The notes beneath the pieces are model-generated. The model searched no databases, was not told the origin of the DNA, and worked only from the letters and a program-made list of their open reading frames with translations. Of a stretch of DNA of 64,000 nt, positions 1 to 15,858 are shown one piece after another. Location: assembly GCA_947447945.1 (NCBI GenBank), contig CANFLR010000005.1, forward strand, positions 1 to 64,000, written 5' to 3'. Position numbers and translations under genes: made by a program. Source of the DNA: Burkholderiaceae bacterium. GTDB lineage: Bacteria; Pseudomonadota; Gammaproteobacteria; Burkholderiales; Burkholderiaceae. The stretch's first letter is position 1; each line of letters opens with the position of its first letter.

Positions 1-234
1 ACCTGCTCGGTATGGTCTGCGCGGGAAATTTTGCGATTTACTCAATCAGAGTTGCGCCGAGTCATTTGGCTTGGGAATAGTTATCATATAGTCACTATTG
101 ATAATGAGCGCGAGATAGTCTTGAATGAGGTGTTGAGATTTTTAGATCGCGCTGATGCTGCTAATCGCTCTTTAGATTCATACTACAGCGAACATAATCT
201 AAAAAAATTAAAGGCAAGGGATGTAGAGGTCTAG
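1..234 (+). CDS. alpha/beta hydrolase (carboxylesterase-like), C-terminal fragment truncated by window start
   Basis: Frame 1 is open from base 1. The C-terminus '..RRVIWLGNSYHIVTIDNEREIVLNEVLRFLDR' resembles the catalytic-His tail of carboxylesterase/lysophospholipase-type hydrolases (SYHxxTxDxER). Confidence 0.55.
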   Translation, partial: TCSVWSAREILRFTQSELRRVIWLGNSYHIVTIDNEREIVLNEVLRFLDRADAANRSLDSYYSEHNLKKLKARDVEV

Positions 235-251
235 GGCTCTTTTCATAAAGC

Positions 252-278
252 AAAAAGCCTCCCATTGGGAGGCTTTTT
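252..278. terminator. Rho-independent bidirectional terminator
   Basis: aaaaagcctccc-att-gggaggcttttt perfect hairpin flanked by A/T tracts. Confidence 0.85.
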
Positions 279-282
279 AAAT

Positions 283-359
283 TGGCGGAGCGGACGGGAC
301 TCGAACCCGCGACCCCCGGCGTGACAGGCCGGTATTCTAACCAACTGAACTACCGCTCC
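283..359 (-). tRNA. tRNA-Asp(GTC)
   Basis: Reverse complement GGAGCGGTAGTTCAGTTGGTTAGAATACCGGCCTGTCACGCCGGGGGTCGCGGGTTCGAGTCCCGTCCGCTCCGCCA; anticodon GTC, encoded CCA. Confidence 0.97.
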
Positions 360-407
360 AGTTAAAACAAATGCTACTTGTGTCACTAACAACAACTAGC
401 CAAAATT

Positions 408-483
408 TGGCGTCCCCAGGGGGATTCGAACCCCCGTACTCACCGTGAAAGGGTGATGTCCTAGGCCTCTAGACGATGGGGAC
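408..483 (-). tRNA. tRNA-Glu(TTC)
   Basis: Reverse complement GTCCCCATCGTCTAGAGGCCTAGGACATCACCCTTTCACGGTGAGTACGGGGGTTCGAATCCCCCTGGGGACGCCA; anticodon TTC. Confidence 0.97.
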
Positions 484-518
484 AAGGACGACTACTTTTA
501 TTGCCTACTTCAAAAACT

Positions 519-594
<76 letters not shown>

Positions 595-672
595 TCAATC
601 CCGCATTAAATCTACAAGACAAGCAAAACAATCCAAGATTTTAGCCTATTTTGCTGCTGTTACGCAAATTGC

Positions 673-2070
673 CTATAGAACGACCTTAGATAAGCGTTTT
701 ATAGCTTCCTCTTTTCCAAGAACAACCAATACCGAGTCAATTGCTGGAGTTTGGGTGGTGGCAAATAAAGCATAACGCACTGGCATTGCCAGAGCCGGCA
801 TCTTGAGCTGATGAGTAGCTAATACTTGCTTAAAAGCAGCCCCATAAGCATTTTTATTCGGCTCGGCAGAATCAATGAGCCTAATGAGATCTTTTAAGGC
901 AGGCTTAATACTATCGGGTATATTTTCTGCTAGCTGCTCGGGGTTAAAAGTTGGCGCAGGCAGGTAAAAAAGCTTTGCACCCTCGGCGATCTCAATCAGG
1001 GTGTTGGCACGATCTTTGAGCAAAGAAACTACCTGAACAAAATCAGGCCCACTTTCAGTATCGATACCCATCTCATGCGCAAATGGCTTGGTGGATGCAG
1101 CTAAACTCACTGGATCAGCACTCTGGATGTATTGATGATTGAGCCACAATAGTTTTTCTGGATTATGTTGTGCCGGTGATCTGCCTAGGCTGTCCAAATC
1201 AAACCAAGTGACAAACTGCTCTTTAGTGAACACTTCAGCATCACCATGTGACCATCCTAGGCGTGCCAAGTAATTGAGAATTGCTTCTGGTAGGTAGCCT
1301 GCTTTTTGATAGTCACGCACACTCATGGCACCATTGCGCTTACTCATCTTTTCACCTAGGTCATTTAAAACTGTCGGTAAATGAGCGTAAATAGGCGGTG
1401 TACCCCCTAGGGCTTTCATGATATTGATTTGACGGGGGGTGTTATTAACGTGATCATCACCGCGAATGACGTGGGTAATATTCATATCAAGATCGTCCAC
1501 CACAACACAGAAGTTATAAGTGGGCGTGCCATCAGGCCTGGCGATTACTAAATCATCTAATTCCTCATTACTAATTTCAATTCGGCCTTTGACTGCGTCA
1601 TCCCAAATAACTGACCCGCCAATAGGATTTTTAAAGCGAATTACTGGGTTAACGCCGACAGGTATTGCTGGGAGCGTCTTCCCTAGTTCTGGGCGCCATA
1701 AACCGTTGTATCTTGGTTTTTCTTTATTTGCCATCTGTTGATCGCGCAATAGATTGAGGTCTGCTTCACTCATAAAGCAGGGGTAAGCCAAACCGGTATC
1801 TAGCATTTGCTTAATGACTTCTCTGTAGCGATCAATTCTTTGCATCTGATAGATGGGGCCTTCATCCAGATCAAGCCCAAGCCAAGCCATTCCCTCAATA
1901 ATGACGTCGACCGCCTCTTGGGTTGAGCGTTCTAAGTCTGTATCTTCAATGCGAAGGATGAAATCACCCTGATTGTGACGGGCAAACGCCCACGGATAGA
2001 GGGCACTACGAAGGTTGCCCAAATGGATAAAGCCCGTTGGACTAGGGGCGAAACGTGTTCGAATATGCAT
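673..2070 (-). CDS. gltX: glutamate--tRNA ligase
   Basis: 465 aa; '[19 protein letters not shown]' HIGH motif and 'KMSKRNGA' KMSKS motif. Confidence 0.97.
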   Translation of the reverse strand: MHIRTRFAPSPTGFIHLGNLRSALYPWAFARHNQGDFILRIEDTDLERSTQEAVDVIIEGMAWLGLDLDEGPIYQMQRIDRYREVIKQMLDTGLAYPCFMSEADLNLLRDQQMANKEKPRYNGLWRPELGKTLPAIPVGVNPVIRFKNPIGGSVIWDDAVKGRIEISNEELDDLVIARPDGTPTYNFCVVVDDLDMNITHVIRGDDHVNNTPRQINIMKALGGTPPIYAHLPTVLNDLGEKMSKRNGAMSVRDYQKAGYLPEAILNYLARLGWSHGDAEVFTKEQFVTWFDLDSLGRSPAQHNPEKLLWLNHQYIQSADPVSLAASTKPFAHEMGIDTESGPDFVQVVSLLKDRANTLIEIAEGAKLFYLPAPTFNPEQLAENIPDSIKPALKDLIRLIDSAEPNKNAYGAAFKQVLATHQLKMPALAMPVRYALFATTQTPAIDSVLVVLGKEEAIKRLSKVVL

Positions 2071-2119
2071 AGACTTTATTATCTCAGGTCAGTTATAAAC
2101 AGATCAAATTCTGAAAAAC

Positions 2120-3103
2120 GTGGATACTTTAAGACTTATGAATGAACTCCTGGTCTTTATGTGTGACGGAGCCCCTGTACGGGGCGAGATTGTGTCAATT
2201 TGCAGCGTTTGGCAGGCAATTTTAGAGCGCCGCAATGACCCTCCCGCTGTACGTAAAATTCTTGGGGATTTTGTTGGTGCCGCCGTCCTATTAAGTGCTA
2301 GCCTCAAATTTGAGGGGACTATGATTATTCAGGCGCAAAGCAAGGGCCCTATTCAACTGCTGGTTGTGGAATGCACTTCTGATTTAACTATTCGAGCAAC
2401 AGTAAAACTATCCATTGATGCTGGCGACATTTCTCCCCATGCCACATTAGGGGAGCTTTTAGATGCCTCCAATACGGGCCAGCTCGTGATCACTCTAGAC
2501 CCAGCTAAGCGCCAACCTGGTCAACCCCCCTACCAGGGTATTGTTGCTCTTCAAGATCACGTAGGTGCGGATATAAGGCCTGTAACGTCTGTAGCAGAAG
2601 CAATTGGCTTGTATATGCAACATTCAGAACAACTGGATACACGTATCTGGCTATGCTCCAATGAAACCCATATTGGGGGTTTATTGCTACAGCGCTTACC
2701 TGACTCTGGTGGCCATGCCCATCTTGATCCTGAGGAGGCGGCTGAGGGTTGGGGTCGAATTCAGGCTCTGGGTGAAACTATCACGGCAGATGAACTTTTA
2801 AATCTCAGCCCTGCGACTACGTTTCGACGACTTTTTTTAGAAGAATCTTCACAAAATGGCGTGCGTAGTTTCCCTCTGAGGAAAATTCAATTTGCATGTC
2901 GCTGCTCTCGCACTAAGGTTGCAGATGTTTTAAGAATGCTGGGTGAGGAAGAGGTAGAAGACATCATAGCCGAACAAGGGCAAGTTGAAACTGCCTGTGA
3001 CTTTTGTGGAAAAGAATATAAGTTCGATGCCGTAGATTGCCGTCAGGTATTTAAAACAGACCTACTGAGCGACGCCACTAGACCACCCTCAAGCGGACAC
3101 TGA
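2120..3103 (+). CDS. hslO: Hsp33 redox-regulated molecular chaperone
   Basis: 327 aa; C-terminal zinc/redox motif CxC...CxxC ('FACRCSR...CDFCGKEY'). Confidence 0.93.
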   Translation: MDTLRLMNELLVFMCDGAPVRGEIVSICSVWQAILERRNDPPAVRKILGDFVGAAVLLSASLKFEGTMIIQAQSKGPIQLLVVECTSDLTIRATVKLSIDAGDISPHATLGELLDASNTGQLVITLDPAKRQPGQPPYQGIVALQDHVGADIRPVTSVAEAIGLYMQHSEQLDTRIWLCSNETHIGGLLLQRLPDSGGHAHLDPEEAAEGWGRIQALGETITADELLNLSPATTFRRLFLEESSQNGVRSFPLRKIQFACRCSRTKVADVLRMLGEEEVEDIIAEQGQVETACDFCGKEYKFDAVDCRQVFKTDLLSDATRPPSSGH

Positions 3104-3105
3104 AA

Positions 3106-3411
3106 CTATTGCTTCAGTGTTGCAGGTGCAGCTGATTCGTTATTCGGCAGAATTTGGACGAAAAACTCACCTTCCTTGATCATCCCATGCTCAACCCTGG
3201 CACGCTCTTCAATCGCTCGGGTACCCTCTTTTAAATCCTTAACATCCCCAGCTAATTTGGCATTTCGGAGGCTAAGAGCGCTGTTCCTAGCTTCTTGAAT
3301 CTCCAGTTGACGTTCCATCTCATAGACTTTGAGCCAGCCACCTTTTCCTAGCCATAGCGGGAATTGGATCGCTAATAGCAATGCCAGCATCGAGTAAATG
3401 ACAATCCGCAT
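3106..3411 (-). CDS. ftsB: cell division protein FtsB
   Basis: 101 aa; N-terminal TM helix plus coiled coil; downstream of eno as in other proteobacteria. Confidence 0.9.
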   Translation of the reverse strand: MRIVIYSMLALLLAIQFPLWLGKGGWLKVYEMERQLEIQEARNSALSLRNAKLAGDVKDLKEGTRAIEERARVEHGMIKEGEFFVQILPNNESAAPATLKQ

Positions 3412-3440
3412 GATCTATCTACGTAATTGAGTTAATGAGA

Positions 3441-5622
<2,182 letters not shown>

Positions 5623-5631
5623 ATCTTCCTT

Positions 5632-7296
<1,665 letters not shown>

Positions 7297-7674
7297 TTAA
7301 GCTCTGTTGGAAAAAGTAATTATAACGATAGCTATAACATCTGTAAAAATTTCAATGGCGCTTATATTTGATGACTTGTAGATCTAAAAAGCTTGGAATA
7401 TTGCGAAAACCAAGCCCTCTTACCAAAATTAATGGGTCAATTTTTACCCTCAATATCTTCTGGTCCGGTCTTTGATTGGCTGGGTGCTTACCTTGGTCTG
7501 GGCACTCTTAATGAAGAACAAGTCATTTAAGCCCTTTTTTGGCCCATTTTTAGCCCAAATCAGTAGTTATATCCATACTCAGGGCATGCCCATGCAATTA
7601 CAATAGTTTGTGATCGGGAATGCATTTCTCCTCGAAGCCTTTCTGTTGAAAACAATTACCTCATAGGAAATACG

Positions 7675-10260
7675 ATGTTAGAAGCTTACAACGCCCATGT
7701 TGCCGAACGCGCAGCCCTTGGTATCCCAGCCCTCCCCTTAACGAAGGATCAAACAGCTCAGCTGGTAGAACTACTTAAAAACCCACCGAAAGGTAAAGAA
7801 ACTGAACTTTTAGAGCTTATTACAGATCGCGTACCTGCTGGCGTTGACGAGGCTGCCAAAGTCAAAGCAGAATTTCTAGATGCAGTAGCTAAAGGTAGCG
7901 CTCAATCTCCGCTGATTTCCAAGTTGAAGGCTACTGAGCTTCTTGGCACCATGCTCGGCGGTTATAACATCAAGCCATTGGTAGAGCTCTTGGTAGATTC
8001 TGATTGTGGCCCTACTGCTGCAGAAGCCCTCAAGAAAACCCTCTTGATGTTTGATTATTTCAATGATGTTCAAGAACTTGCTGAAAAAGGCAATGCAAAC
8101 GCTAAGGCTGTCATGAAAAGCTGGGCTGATGCAGAGTGGTTTACAGATCGCCCTCCAGTCCCAGAAATTATGAAGCTGACGGTATTCAAGGTCACCGGCG
8201 AAACCAATACTGACGATCTATCTCCAGCCCCAGACGCATGGAGCAGACCAGATATTCCTTTACATGCCACGATTATGCTTAAGAATCCTCGACCAGGTAT
8301 CGAACCAGATGAGTCTGGTATTCGTGGTCCAATGAAGCAAATTGCTGCGCTCCAGAAAAAAGGCAATCAAATTGCTTATGTTGGGGATGTCGTTGGAACT
8401 GGCTCCTCTCGCAAATCAGCAACTAACTCTGTCCTTTGGTGGACGGGTCAAGATATTCCGTTTGTGCCTAACAAGCGTTTTGGCGGCGTTTGCCTGGGCG
8501 GCAATATCGCCCCCATCTTCTTTAATACCATGGAAGATTCTGGCGCACTACCAATTGAACTCGATGTATCTCAAATGAACATGGGTGATGAAATTGAATT
8601 GCGTCCATATGAAGGCAAGGTATTTAAAAACGGTGCTGAAATTACAAGCTTCGCCCTAAAATCCCCCGTCATATTGGATGAAGTCCGAGCCGGCGGTCGT
8701 ATTCCGCTGATCGTTGGTCGTGGCCTTACGGCTAAAGCACGTGCTGCACTAAGTTTGCCTGCCTCTACAGAGTTCCGCTTACCAGTGAGCCCTCCAGACA
8801 ATAAAAAAGGTTTCAGCCTCGCGCAAAAGATCGTGGGTCGCGCCTGTGGTTTACCGGAAGGCCAGGGCGTTCGTCCAGGAGCTTATTGCGAACCACGCAT
8901 GACAACCGTTGGCTCTCAAGATACTACTGGTCCAATGACACGCGATGAATTGAAAGACTTAGCTTGCTTAGGCTTCTCTTCGGATTTGGTCATGCAGTCT
9001 TTCTGCCATACCTCAGCCTATCCAAAACCAGTTGATATTCGCACTCAACATGAATTGCCGCCATTTATGACAAATCGCGGTGGGGTTGCGTTGCGCCCAG
9101 GCGACGGGGTGATTCATAGTTGGTTAAACCGTCTCTTGTTACCCGATACCTGCGGTACTGGTGGCGATAGCCATACTCGCTTCCCGATAGGCATTTCATT
9201 CCCTGCAGGATCTGGTTTGGTCGCTTTTGCTGCTGCAACGGGTGTAATGCCTTTGGATATGCCCGAGTCTGTATTGGTTCGCTTTAAAGGCAAAATGCAA
9301 CCCGGTATCACCTTGCGTGATCTTGTGAATGCAATTCCTTTGTACGCAATCAAGCGCGGTCTGCTTACTGTAGAGAAACAGGGTAAGAAGAATATTTTCT
9401 CTGGCCGGATCTTAGAAATTGAAGGCTTACCAGACCTCAAGGTTGAACAAGCATTCGAATTATCTGATGCTTCAGCAGAGCGCTCTGCTGGTGGTTGCAC
9501 TGTTCACTTGAACAAAGAGCCCATCATTGAATACATGCAGTCAAACATCACCTTGATGAAGTGGATGATTGCAAATGGCTATGAAGATAAGCGCACGCTA
9601 GGCCGTCGTATTAAAGCTATGGAAGCTTGGATTGCGAATCCTCAATTGCTTAAGGCCGATGCTAATGCGGACTATGCTGAGATCATCGAAATCAATGTTG
9701 ACGAAATCAAGGAACCGATTCTGGCTTGCCCCAATGATCCTGATGATGTCAAAATCCTCTCTGAAGTTGCTGGAGAGAAGATTGATGAGGTATTCATTGG
9801 CTCCTGCATGACTAATATTGGCCACTTCCGAGCTGCTGGACAAGTCTTGCAAGGCAAAAAAGACATGCCAACCCGCCTCTGGGTCGCCCCCCCTACAAAG
9901 ATGGATGCTATGGTGTTGATGGAGGAAGGCTATTACGGCATGCTGGGCGCCGCAGGTGCGCGGATGGAAAGTCCTGGTTGCTCATTGTGCATGGGTAATC
10001 AAGCCCAAATTCGCAAAGGCTCTACAGCAGTTTCAACTTCGACACGCAATTTCCCTAATCGCTTAGGAATTGATACGCGGGTTTTCTTGGCCTCTGCTGA
10101 ATTGGCATCTGTAGCTGCGTTGTTGGGTCGTTTGCCAACTCCAAGCGAATACCTTGAGAAAGTACAGGCGCTGGATGCAAAATCAGCCGAAGTTTATCGC
10201 TATATGAGTTTTGATAAATTGAAGTCCTTTAGTGATGTTGCAGATACAGTGACCATCTAA
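7675..10260 (+). CDS. acnB: bifunctional aconitate hydratase 2 / 2-methylisocitrate dehydratase
   Basis: 861 aa; AcnB architecture, '[13 protein letters not shown]' Fe-S region. Confidence 0.97.
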   Translation: MLEAYNAHVAERAALGIPALPLTKDQTAQLVELLKNPPKGKETELLELITDRVPAGVDEAAKVKAEFLDAVAKGSAQSPLISKLKATELLGTMLGGYNIKPLVELLVDSDCGPTAAEALKKTLLMFDYFNDVQELAEKGNANAKAVMKSWADAEWFTDRPPVPEIMKLTVFKVTGETNTDDLSPAPDAWSRPDIPLHATIMLKNPRPGIEPDESGIRGPMKQIAALQKKGNQIAYVGDVVGTGSSRKSATNSVLWWTGQDIPFVPNKRFGGVCLGGNIAPIFFNTMEDSGALPIELDVSQMNMGDEIELRPYEGKVFKNGAEITSFALKSPVILDEVRAGGRIPLIVGRGLTAKARAALSLPASTEFRLPVSPPDNKKGFSLAQKIVGRACGLPEGQGVRPGAYCEPRMTTVGSQDTTGPMTRDELKDLACLGFSSDLVMQSFCHTSAYPKPVDIRTQHELPPFMTNRGGVALRPGDGVIHSWLNRLLLPDTCGTGGDSHTRFPIGISFPAGSGLVAFAAATGVMPLDMPESVLVRFKGKMQPGITLRDLVNAIPLYAIKRGLLTVEKQGKKNIFSGRILEIEGLPDLKVEQAFELSDASAERSAGGCTVHLNKEPIIEYMQSNITLMKWMIANGYEDKRTLGRRIKAMEAWIANPQLLKADANADYAEIIEINVDEIKEPILACPNDPDDVKILSEVAGEKIDEVFIGSCMTNIGHFRAAGQVLQGKKDMPTRLWVAPPTKMDAMVLMEEGYYGMLGAAGARMESPGCSLCMGNQAQIRKGSTAVSTSTRNFPNRLGIDTRVFLASAELASVAALLGRLPTPSEYLEKVQALDAKSAEVYRYMSFDKLKSFSDVADTVTI

Positions 10261-10293
10261 GGATTCAATAAGGCCTCTGGCTTTATTGTGGAT

Positions 10294-10321
10294 AAAAAGG
10301 CGATCAGTTGATCGCCTTTTT
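10294..10321. terminator. Bidirectional Rho-independent terminator between convergent genes
   Basis: aaaaaggcgatca-gt-tgatcgccttttt perfect inverted repeat. Confidence 0.85.
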
Positions 10322-11088
10322 CATATGCAGAGTTTATTTTCTTGATTGACATTTTCACGAGCTATCCCAGATACCCAATTATTAGTGGGTAAGCCTGTCT
10401 TTTCTCGTATTAATTTAGCTCTTTTAGAAACATCAGACCATTCAACTTCCAATTTGGGACCTTTAAAAGCAATAGCAACTACATTGCAATCATGCGACTC
10501 TGGAAATAACAATACTCGATTCTGAAATGCATCGCAGATATTCTGTAAATTAATTTCAAAGCTTTTATGACGTGAAAAAAGGTTCACTGTCATTACGCCT
10601 GGCTCTTTGAGTAAATCAAAGCAACCTTGGTAAAAATGCACAGAACTTGCAGCAGGGCCATCACAAATTGCATCATAAAGGTCTACTTGGACCGCATCAA
10701 ACTGTCGGTGCTGTTGTGGCTGCTTTACAAATAGTTTTGCATCAACTTGCAAGGTTTGAAGTCGACGATCATCACTGGGTGTGAAGAACATGCTTCTTGC
10801 AGAAACAATCACTGCCGGATTGAGTTCGATAACGGTTGTTTTAACGGCCGGGCAATAGCGATGCTGAAACTTAGCAAGCGCTCCGGTGCCCAATCCTAAC
10901 TGAGCAACGCGCATACCGGGCTTTGTTTTCAAAAAAAGGAGCCAAGCCATCATCTGCTGGTTGTACTCGAGATAAATTTCATCGGGATCATGCATCCGCA
11001 TTGCGCCTTGGATTAATTCACTGCCGAAATGTAAGTAGCGGATACCGCCACTTTCAGAGAAAGTTACAGGTTCCATCCCTACCGACAT
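10321..11088 (-). CDS. spermidine synthase-like methyltransferase-fold protein
   Basis: 255 aa; 'VAQLGLGTGALAKF...VIELNPAV' SAM/dcSAM-binding fold typical of the SpeE-like superfamily. Confidence 0.75.
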   Translation of the reverse strand: MSVGMEPVTFSESGGIRYLHFGSELIQGAMRMHDPDEIYLEYNQQMMAWLLFLKTKPGMRVAQLGLGTGALAKFQHRYCPAVKTTVIELNPAVIVSARSMFFTPSDDRRLQTLQVDAKLFVKQPQQHRQFDAVQVDLYDAICDGPAASSVHFYQGCFDLLKEPGVMTVNLFSRHKSFEINLQNICDAFQNRVLLFPESHDCNVVAIAFKGPKLEVEWSDVSKRAKLIREKTGLPTNNWVSGIARENVNQENKLCI

Positions 11089-11091
11089 GAA

Positions 11092-14000
11092 TTAATCTGC
11101 CCAACAACGCGCATTGCGGAAAAGGCGTAGCCAAGGACTTGCGCCATCAGAAATATTAAGCCATTCAGGCGGACACCAACTCATCTGTGCCGCTCTAAAG
11201 ACACGCTCAGGATGAGGCATCATGACCGTGAAACGCCCATCACTCGTGGTTACACCCGTTAAGCCGTCTGGCGAGCCGTTGGGGTTCATTGGATAGACCT
11301 CAGTTGGGTTACCTTGGTGATCTACAAAACGTAAAACTGCCAAGCCTTGTTTTTGAATCTGCTCTAAATTGCCCTGCTGCGTGAAATTGGCAAAGCCCTC
11401 TCCATGGGCAATAGCGATAGGCAAGTGACTGCCTTCCATTCCTTTGGTAAAAATAGAAGGTGATGCCATCACTTCAGCCATAACTAAACGAGCTTCATAT
11501 TGTTCAGAAAGATTGCGGGTGAATTTAGGCCAGGCTTGCGCACCTGGAATAATTCCAGATAAATTGCTCATCATCTGACAGCCGTTGCAGACGCCTAATG
11601 CAAAACTATCTTGACGGCCGAAGAAGGCTAAAAACTGATCTCGCAACTGGGAGTTAAAGAGGATTGTTTTAGCCCAGCCTTCTCCGGCACCCAACACATC
11701 ACCATAACTAAAGCCACCACAAGCAATCAGGCCGCGGAAATTTTCTAATTTAGCTCTGCCAGCTAGTAAATCAGACATATGGACGTCATAGCTCTCAAAA
11801 CCGGCCCAATTGACAGCGTAGGCCATTTCAACATGGGAGTTAACGCCCTGCTCACGCAAGATCGCCACCTTAGGCCTAATATTCTTTTTAATATAGGGGG
11901 CTGCAATATCATCAGCTGAACTAAAGCTGAGCTTTGGTGACATGCCAGGGTCTGTTAGGTCGTCCAGTAAGTGGAATTCACTATCTGCGCAGGCTGGGTT
12001 ATCGCGTAATCGCGCAATTTGATAGCTGGTATTAGCCCATAGTTTCTGCAAAACCTGTCTTGGCTCTGCAAAAATATTTTTAGCATCGCGCCAAATTTCA
12101 ATACGTCCATTATGGTTCGGTTTACCAATCACATGGCTATGGGTACTCAGCCCATGATTTCTCAAGATCGCAAAGACCGCATCTCGTTCTTCTCTGCGAA
12201 CTTGAATCACAGCTCCAAGCTCCTCATTAAACAGGGCTCTAAGGGTTTGCTCATGGCGACGACCGGAAACTTGTTGTGCCCAATTTTTGGCATCACCGTG
12301 ATCTGGTTCGTGATCTATATCAACTGCAATCATATCGACATTGATCGAAATCCCACAATGAGAAGCAAAGGACATTTCTGCAATACAAGCCAGTAAACCA
12401 CCGTCTGAGCGATCGTGATACGCAAGTATCTTCTGCTCTTTACGCAGCTCAATAATGACAGCCGCCAGCGCTTTTAAATCTTCGGGGTGATCAAGATTTG
12501 GCGCAGTTTTACCAGATTGACAGAGGACTTGAGCAAGAATGCTGGCAGCCATCCGATTTTTTCCACGACCCAAATCAATTAAAATGAGTTCGGTATCTAA
12601 AGTCTCGCCATTAGAATCTTTTAGCTTTAAGAGTGGGGTTAATGTTTCGCGAACATCAATCACTGGAGCGAAAGCAGAGATAATCAAAGAAACAGGAGAC
12701 ACTACTTTTTTAGCCTGATTGCCGTCGCGCCATTCGGTGGCCATTGAAAGCGAATCTTTTCCGACAGGAATAGAGATCCCTAGCGCTGGACACAACTCCA
12801 TACCGACTGCTTTAACGGAATCATACAACTTAGCATCTTCACCAGGTGTACCACAGGCTGCCATCCAGTTAGCAGACAACTTCACATCTTGCAAGTTAGC
12901 GATATCAGCAGCAAGAAGATTGGTGATCGCCTCACCGATAGCCATCCGAGCTGCTGCTGGAGCATCAATCACGGCCAATGGAGTTCTCTCTCCCATAGCC
13001 ATGACTTCACCGCGATATCCCTTGTAATCCATTAAAGTAACTGCACAGTCCGCCACTGGAACTTGCCATGGACCTATGAAAGGATCTCGCGCATTTAAGC
13101 CACCCACAGTCCTATCACCGATCGTGATCAAAAAGGCTTTGCTAGCAACAGTTGGTTGCTGTAATACCCAAGCGATTGACTGCGCCAAGTCCACATCAGT
13201 AACATTAAGCTCAGTAAATTCTTGATGAATGCGAGAAACATCGCGATGCATTCGTGGTGGTTTGCCAAGCAGTACATCCATTGGCATATTGATTGGTAAT
13301 GCAGCATCAGAACCGTTTGCTTGTTTGCTATCTTTCAGCTGAAGCTGACGTTCAGTGCTAGCTTCTCCGACAACTGCAAAAAGGCAACGTTCACGCTCAC
13401 ACAAGGATTTAAATAAGTCTAGTTGCTGAGCATCAATCGCTAAAACATAGCGTTCTTGTGACTCGTTACACCAAATTTCAGCGGGGCTCATACCACTTTC
13501 CTCGAGTGGAATGCTCCGCAAATTAAATGATGCCCCTAAGCCTGCCCCATCGGCCAATTCGGGAAAGGCATTGGATAAACCACCGGCACCAACATCATGA
13601 ATTGAAACAATAGGATTATCTTCCCCCATAGCACGACAGGCATTAATTACCTCTTGAGCACGGCGCTCCATCTCGGGGTTACCGCGTTGAACTGAATCAA
13701 AATCTAAGTCTGCAGTATTCGTGCCAGTTGCGACAGAGCTTCCTGTTGCACCGCCCATACCAATACGCATACCTGGTCCACCCAATTGAACTAATAAATG
13801 ACCCGCTTCAATAGGTTTTTTATGCGTATGAATAGCATCAATGCTGCCGATACCTCCGGCTATCATGATGGGCTTATGATAGCCGCGACGTATTTCGCCA
13901 AAGGTTTGTTCAAAGACGCGGAAATAGCCACCCAAGATTGGTCGGCCAAACTCATTATTAAATGCTGCACCACCCAACGGTCCTTCTATCATAATTTGTA

Positions 14001-15129
14001 GTGGCGTTGCTATTCGATCTGGTTTGCCATACCTCTCAGATTCCCATGGAAGATCTGTGCCCGGAATATTTAAATTGGAAACAGAAAAACCAGTAAGGCC
14101 GGCTTTAGGACGTCCACCAATGCCGGTTGCGCCCTCATCCCGAATTTCCCCACCCGCGCCAGTCGATGCACCTGGAAATGGTGCAATTGCGGTTGGATGG
14201 TTATGCGTTTCCACCTTCATCAAGGTATGGACTAAGCGCATATCTTTTTTGTATCGCTGCTCTTCGCCTTGTGGAACCCAAGTCTCAGAGTTGCAGCCTT
14301 CCATGATGGCCGAATTATCTGAGTAAGCAACAATCGTTCCCTCAGGATGTAACTGATGGGTATTTCGAATCATGGCAAATAAAGAATGCTCTTGATCGTC
14401 ACCATCAATAGTCCAAGATGAATTAAAGATTTTATGTCGGCAATGCTCGCTATTTGCCTGAGCAAACATCATGAGCTCAACATCACTAGGATTACGCTCT
14501 AATCGAATAAAATTTTCGGTGAGGTAGCTCACCTCATCATCGGATAAAGCTAGTCCCAAGTCTTGATTTGCTTTATCTAAAGCGGTTCTACCTTCCGTCA
14601 AAACTGGAATGCGCAGTAGCGGACGATCTGCGAGCGTTTGATATAAGTTTGCGGCTTGATCTGGAGCGTCAATGACTACTTCGGTCATACGATCATGAAT
14701 GCTAGCTAAGACAATATCTGTTTGGGTTTTAGTTAACGCTTTTGAGGTCTGCCAAACATATTGGACACCGCGCTCAATACGGAGAATATTTAAGCCACAC
14801 TGACGGGCAATGTCAGTTGCTTTACTGGACCATGGCGATACTGTCCCAAACCGAGGTATGACGATTGCAGTTTGTTGAAGGCTCGATCCATTGGAAAACC
14901 AGGAAGATCCTGATTTTGAGTTTGAGATAAAGGGCTGACCATAAGTTAGGAGGCTAGCGAGAATTTCGGATTGATGGGTGTCTAGCTCCAAATCTGCCCA
15001 AACGAAGTGAAGGAATTGAGCCTCAACCGAATTAATCTTGATGCCCTGCCCCTCTAAGGAAGTTAAAAGGCGCCGTTGGCGAAAGGCTGAAAGGGCGGCA
15101 GCCCCAGGTAAGAAACAAAAAGATGACAT
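11092..15129 (-). CDS. purL: phosphoribosylformylglycinamidine synthase
   Basis: 1345 aa single-chain FGAM synthase; '[28 protein letters not shown]' and C-terminal glutaminase 'GVCNGCQMM'. Confidence 0.98.
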   Translation of the reverse strand: MSSFCFLPGAAALSAFRQRRLLTSLEGQGIKINSVEAQFLHFVWADLELDTHQSEILASLLTYGQPFISNSKSGSSWFSNGSSLQQTAIVIPRFGTVSPWSSKATDIARQCGLNILRIERGVQYVWQTSKALTKTQTDIVLASIHDRMTEVVIDAPDQAANLYQTLADRPLLRIPVLTEGRTALDKANQDLGLALSDDEVSYLTENFIRLERNPSDVELMMFAQANSEHCRHKIFNSSWTIDGDDQEHSLFAMIRNTHQLHPEGTIVAYSDNSAIMEGCNSETWVPQGEEQRYKKDMRLVHTLMKVETHNHPTAIAPFPGASTGAGGEIRDEGATGIGGRPKAGLTGFSVSNLNIPGTDLPWESERYGKPDRIATPLQIMIEGPLGGAAFNNEFGRPILGGYFRVFEQTFGEIRRGYHKPIMIAGGIGSIDAIHTHKKPIEAGHLLVQLGGPGMRIGMGGATGSSVATGTNTADLDFDSVQRGNPEMERRAQEVINACRAMGEDNPIVSIHDVGAGGLSNAFPELADGAGLGASFNLRSIPLEESGMSPAEIWCNESQERYVLAIDAQQLDLFKSLCERERCLFAVVGEASTERQLQLKDSKQANGSDAALPINMPMDVLLGKPPRMHRDVSRIHQEFTELNVTDVDLAQSIAWVLQQPTVASKAFLITIGDRTVGGLNARDPFIGPWQVPVADCAVTLMDYKGYRGEVMAMGERTPLAVIDAPAAARMAIGEAITNLLAADIANLQDVKLSANWMAACGTPGEDAKLYDSVKAVGMELCPALGISIPVGKDSLSMATEWRDGNQAKKVVSPVSLIISAFAPVIDVRETLTPLLKLKDSNGETLDTELILIDLGRGKNRMAASILAQVLCQSGKTAPNLDHPEDLKALAAVIIELRKEQKILAYHDRSDGGLLACIAEMSFASHCGISINVDMIAVDIDHEPDHGDAKNWAQQVSGRRHEQTLRALFNEELGAVIQVRREERDAVFAILRNHGLSTHSHVIGKPNHNGRIEIWRDAKNIFAEPRQVLQKLWANTSYQIARLRDNPACADSEFHLLDDLTDPGMSPKLSFSSADDIAAPYIKKNIRPKVAILREQGVNSHVEMAYAVNWAGFESYDVHMSDLLAGRAKLENFRGLIACGGFSYGDVLGAGEGWAKTILFNSQLRDQFLAFFGRQDSFALGVCNGCQMMSNLSGIIPGAQAWPKFTRNLSEQYEARLVMAEVMASPSIFTKGMEGSHLPIAIAHGEGFANFTQQGNLEQIQKQGLAVLRFVDHQGNPTEVYPMNPNGSPDGLTGVTTSDGRFTVMMPHPERVFRAAQMSWCPPEWLNISDGASPWLRLFRNARCWAD

Positions 15130-15150
15130 CTTGAGATTATAAGGTTTGGA

Positions 15151-15831
15151 TTAGACTAATCGCCCAGCCTGAAGTTTCAACTGACGACTGCATTGAGCTG
15201 CTAGGGTTGAGTCATGGGTCACCAACACCAGGGTGGCATGAGACTCAAGATTGAGGTCAAAAAGCAGTTGAATTACTCGACTGCCGTTGGCTTCATCAAG
15301 GCTGCCAGTAGGTTCGTCCGCAAATAAGATGGCGGGCCTATTAATAAAGGCTCTGGCGAGGGCAACCCGCTGTTGCTCACCGCCAGATAAGGTCCTTGGA
15401 AAATGGGTTAAGCGACTTGTTAGCCCAACTTTATCAAGCCAATATAAGGCCTGATTTCGGGCATCTGTTAGATCTAAACCAGCAATTTCAGCAGGCAACA
15501 TAACATTCTCAAGAGCATTCAGATGAGGTAAAAGTTGGAAGGACTGGAAAACAAAGCCTGTATGCAGACCCCGCAACTGAGCTCTGCCATCTTCATCTAA
15601 TACAGTAAGGTTTTGACCCATTAAATGAACTTCACCTTCCGTTGGTGTGTCAAGACCAGCTAAAAGACTGAGAAGCGTACTTTTTCCTGACCCAGAGGCG
15701 CCAACAATAGCTATGGACTCCCCGGCATACACATCGAAGCTGATGTCGTGCAAAATGGATAAGGATTGGTCATTGACTTGAACGGTCTTACCCAATCTTG
15801 CCGTATGAATTGTTTTGAATAACCCGTTCAT
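15151..15831 (-). CDS. ABC transporter ATP-binding protein (YbbA/LolD-like)
   Basis: '[16 protein letters not shown]' Walker A, '[14 protein letters not shown]' signature, 'ILFADEPTG'. The listed ORF starts at 15876; I prefer the internal Met at 15831 because the longer version overlaps the divergent tesA start. Confidence 0.88.
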   Translation of the reverse strand: MNGLFKTIHTARLGKTVQVNDQSLSILHDISFDVYAGESIAIVGASGSGKSTLLSLLAGLDTPTEGEVHLMGQNLTVLDEDGRAQLRGLHTGFVFQSFQLLPHLNALENVMLPAEIAGLDLTDARNQALYWLDKVGLTSRLTHFPRTLSGGEQQRVALARAFINRPAILFADEPTGSLDEANGSRVIQLLFDLNLESHATLVLVTHDSTLAAQCSRQLKLQAGRLV

Positions 15832-15858
15832 GACATGCCTATTTCGCCAAACCCCTAA

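Noticed and set aside
2104-2307. 67-aa ORF antisense to the hslO start
   Set aside because: Overlaps hslO and its upstream region; no support.
9114-9500. 128-aa minus-strand ORF antisense to acnB
   Set aside because: Nested in acnB with no domain or RBS support.
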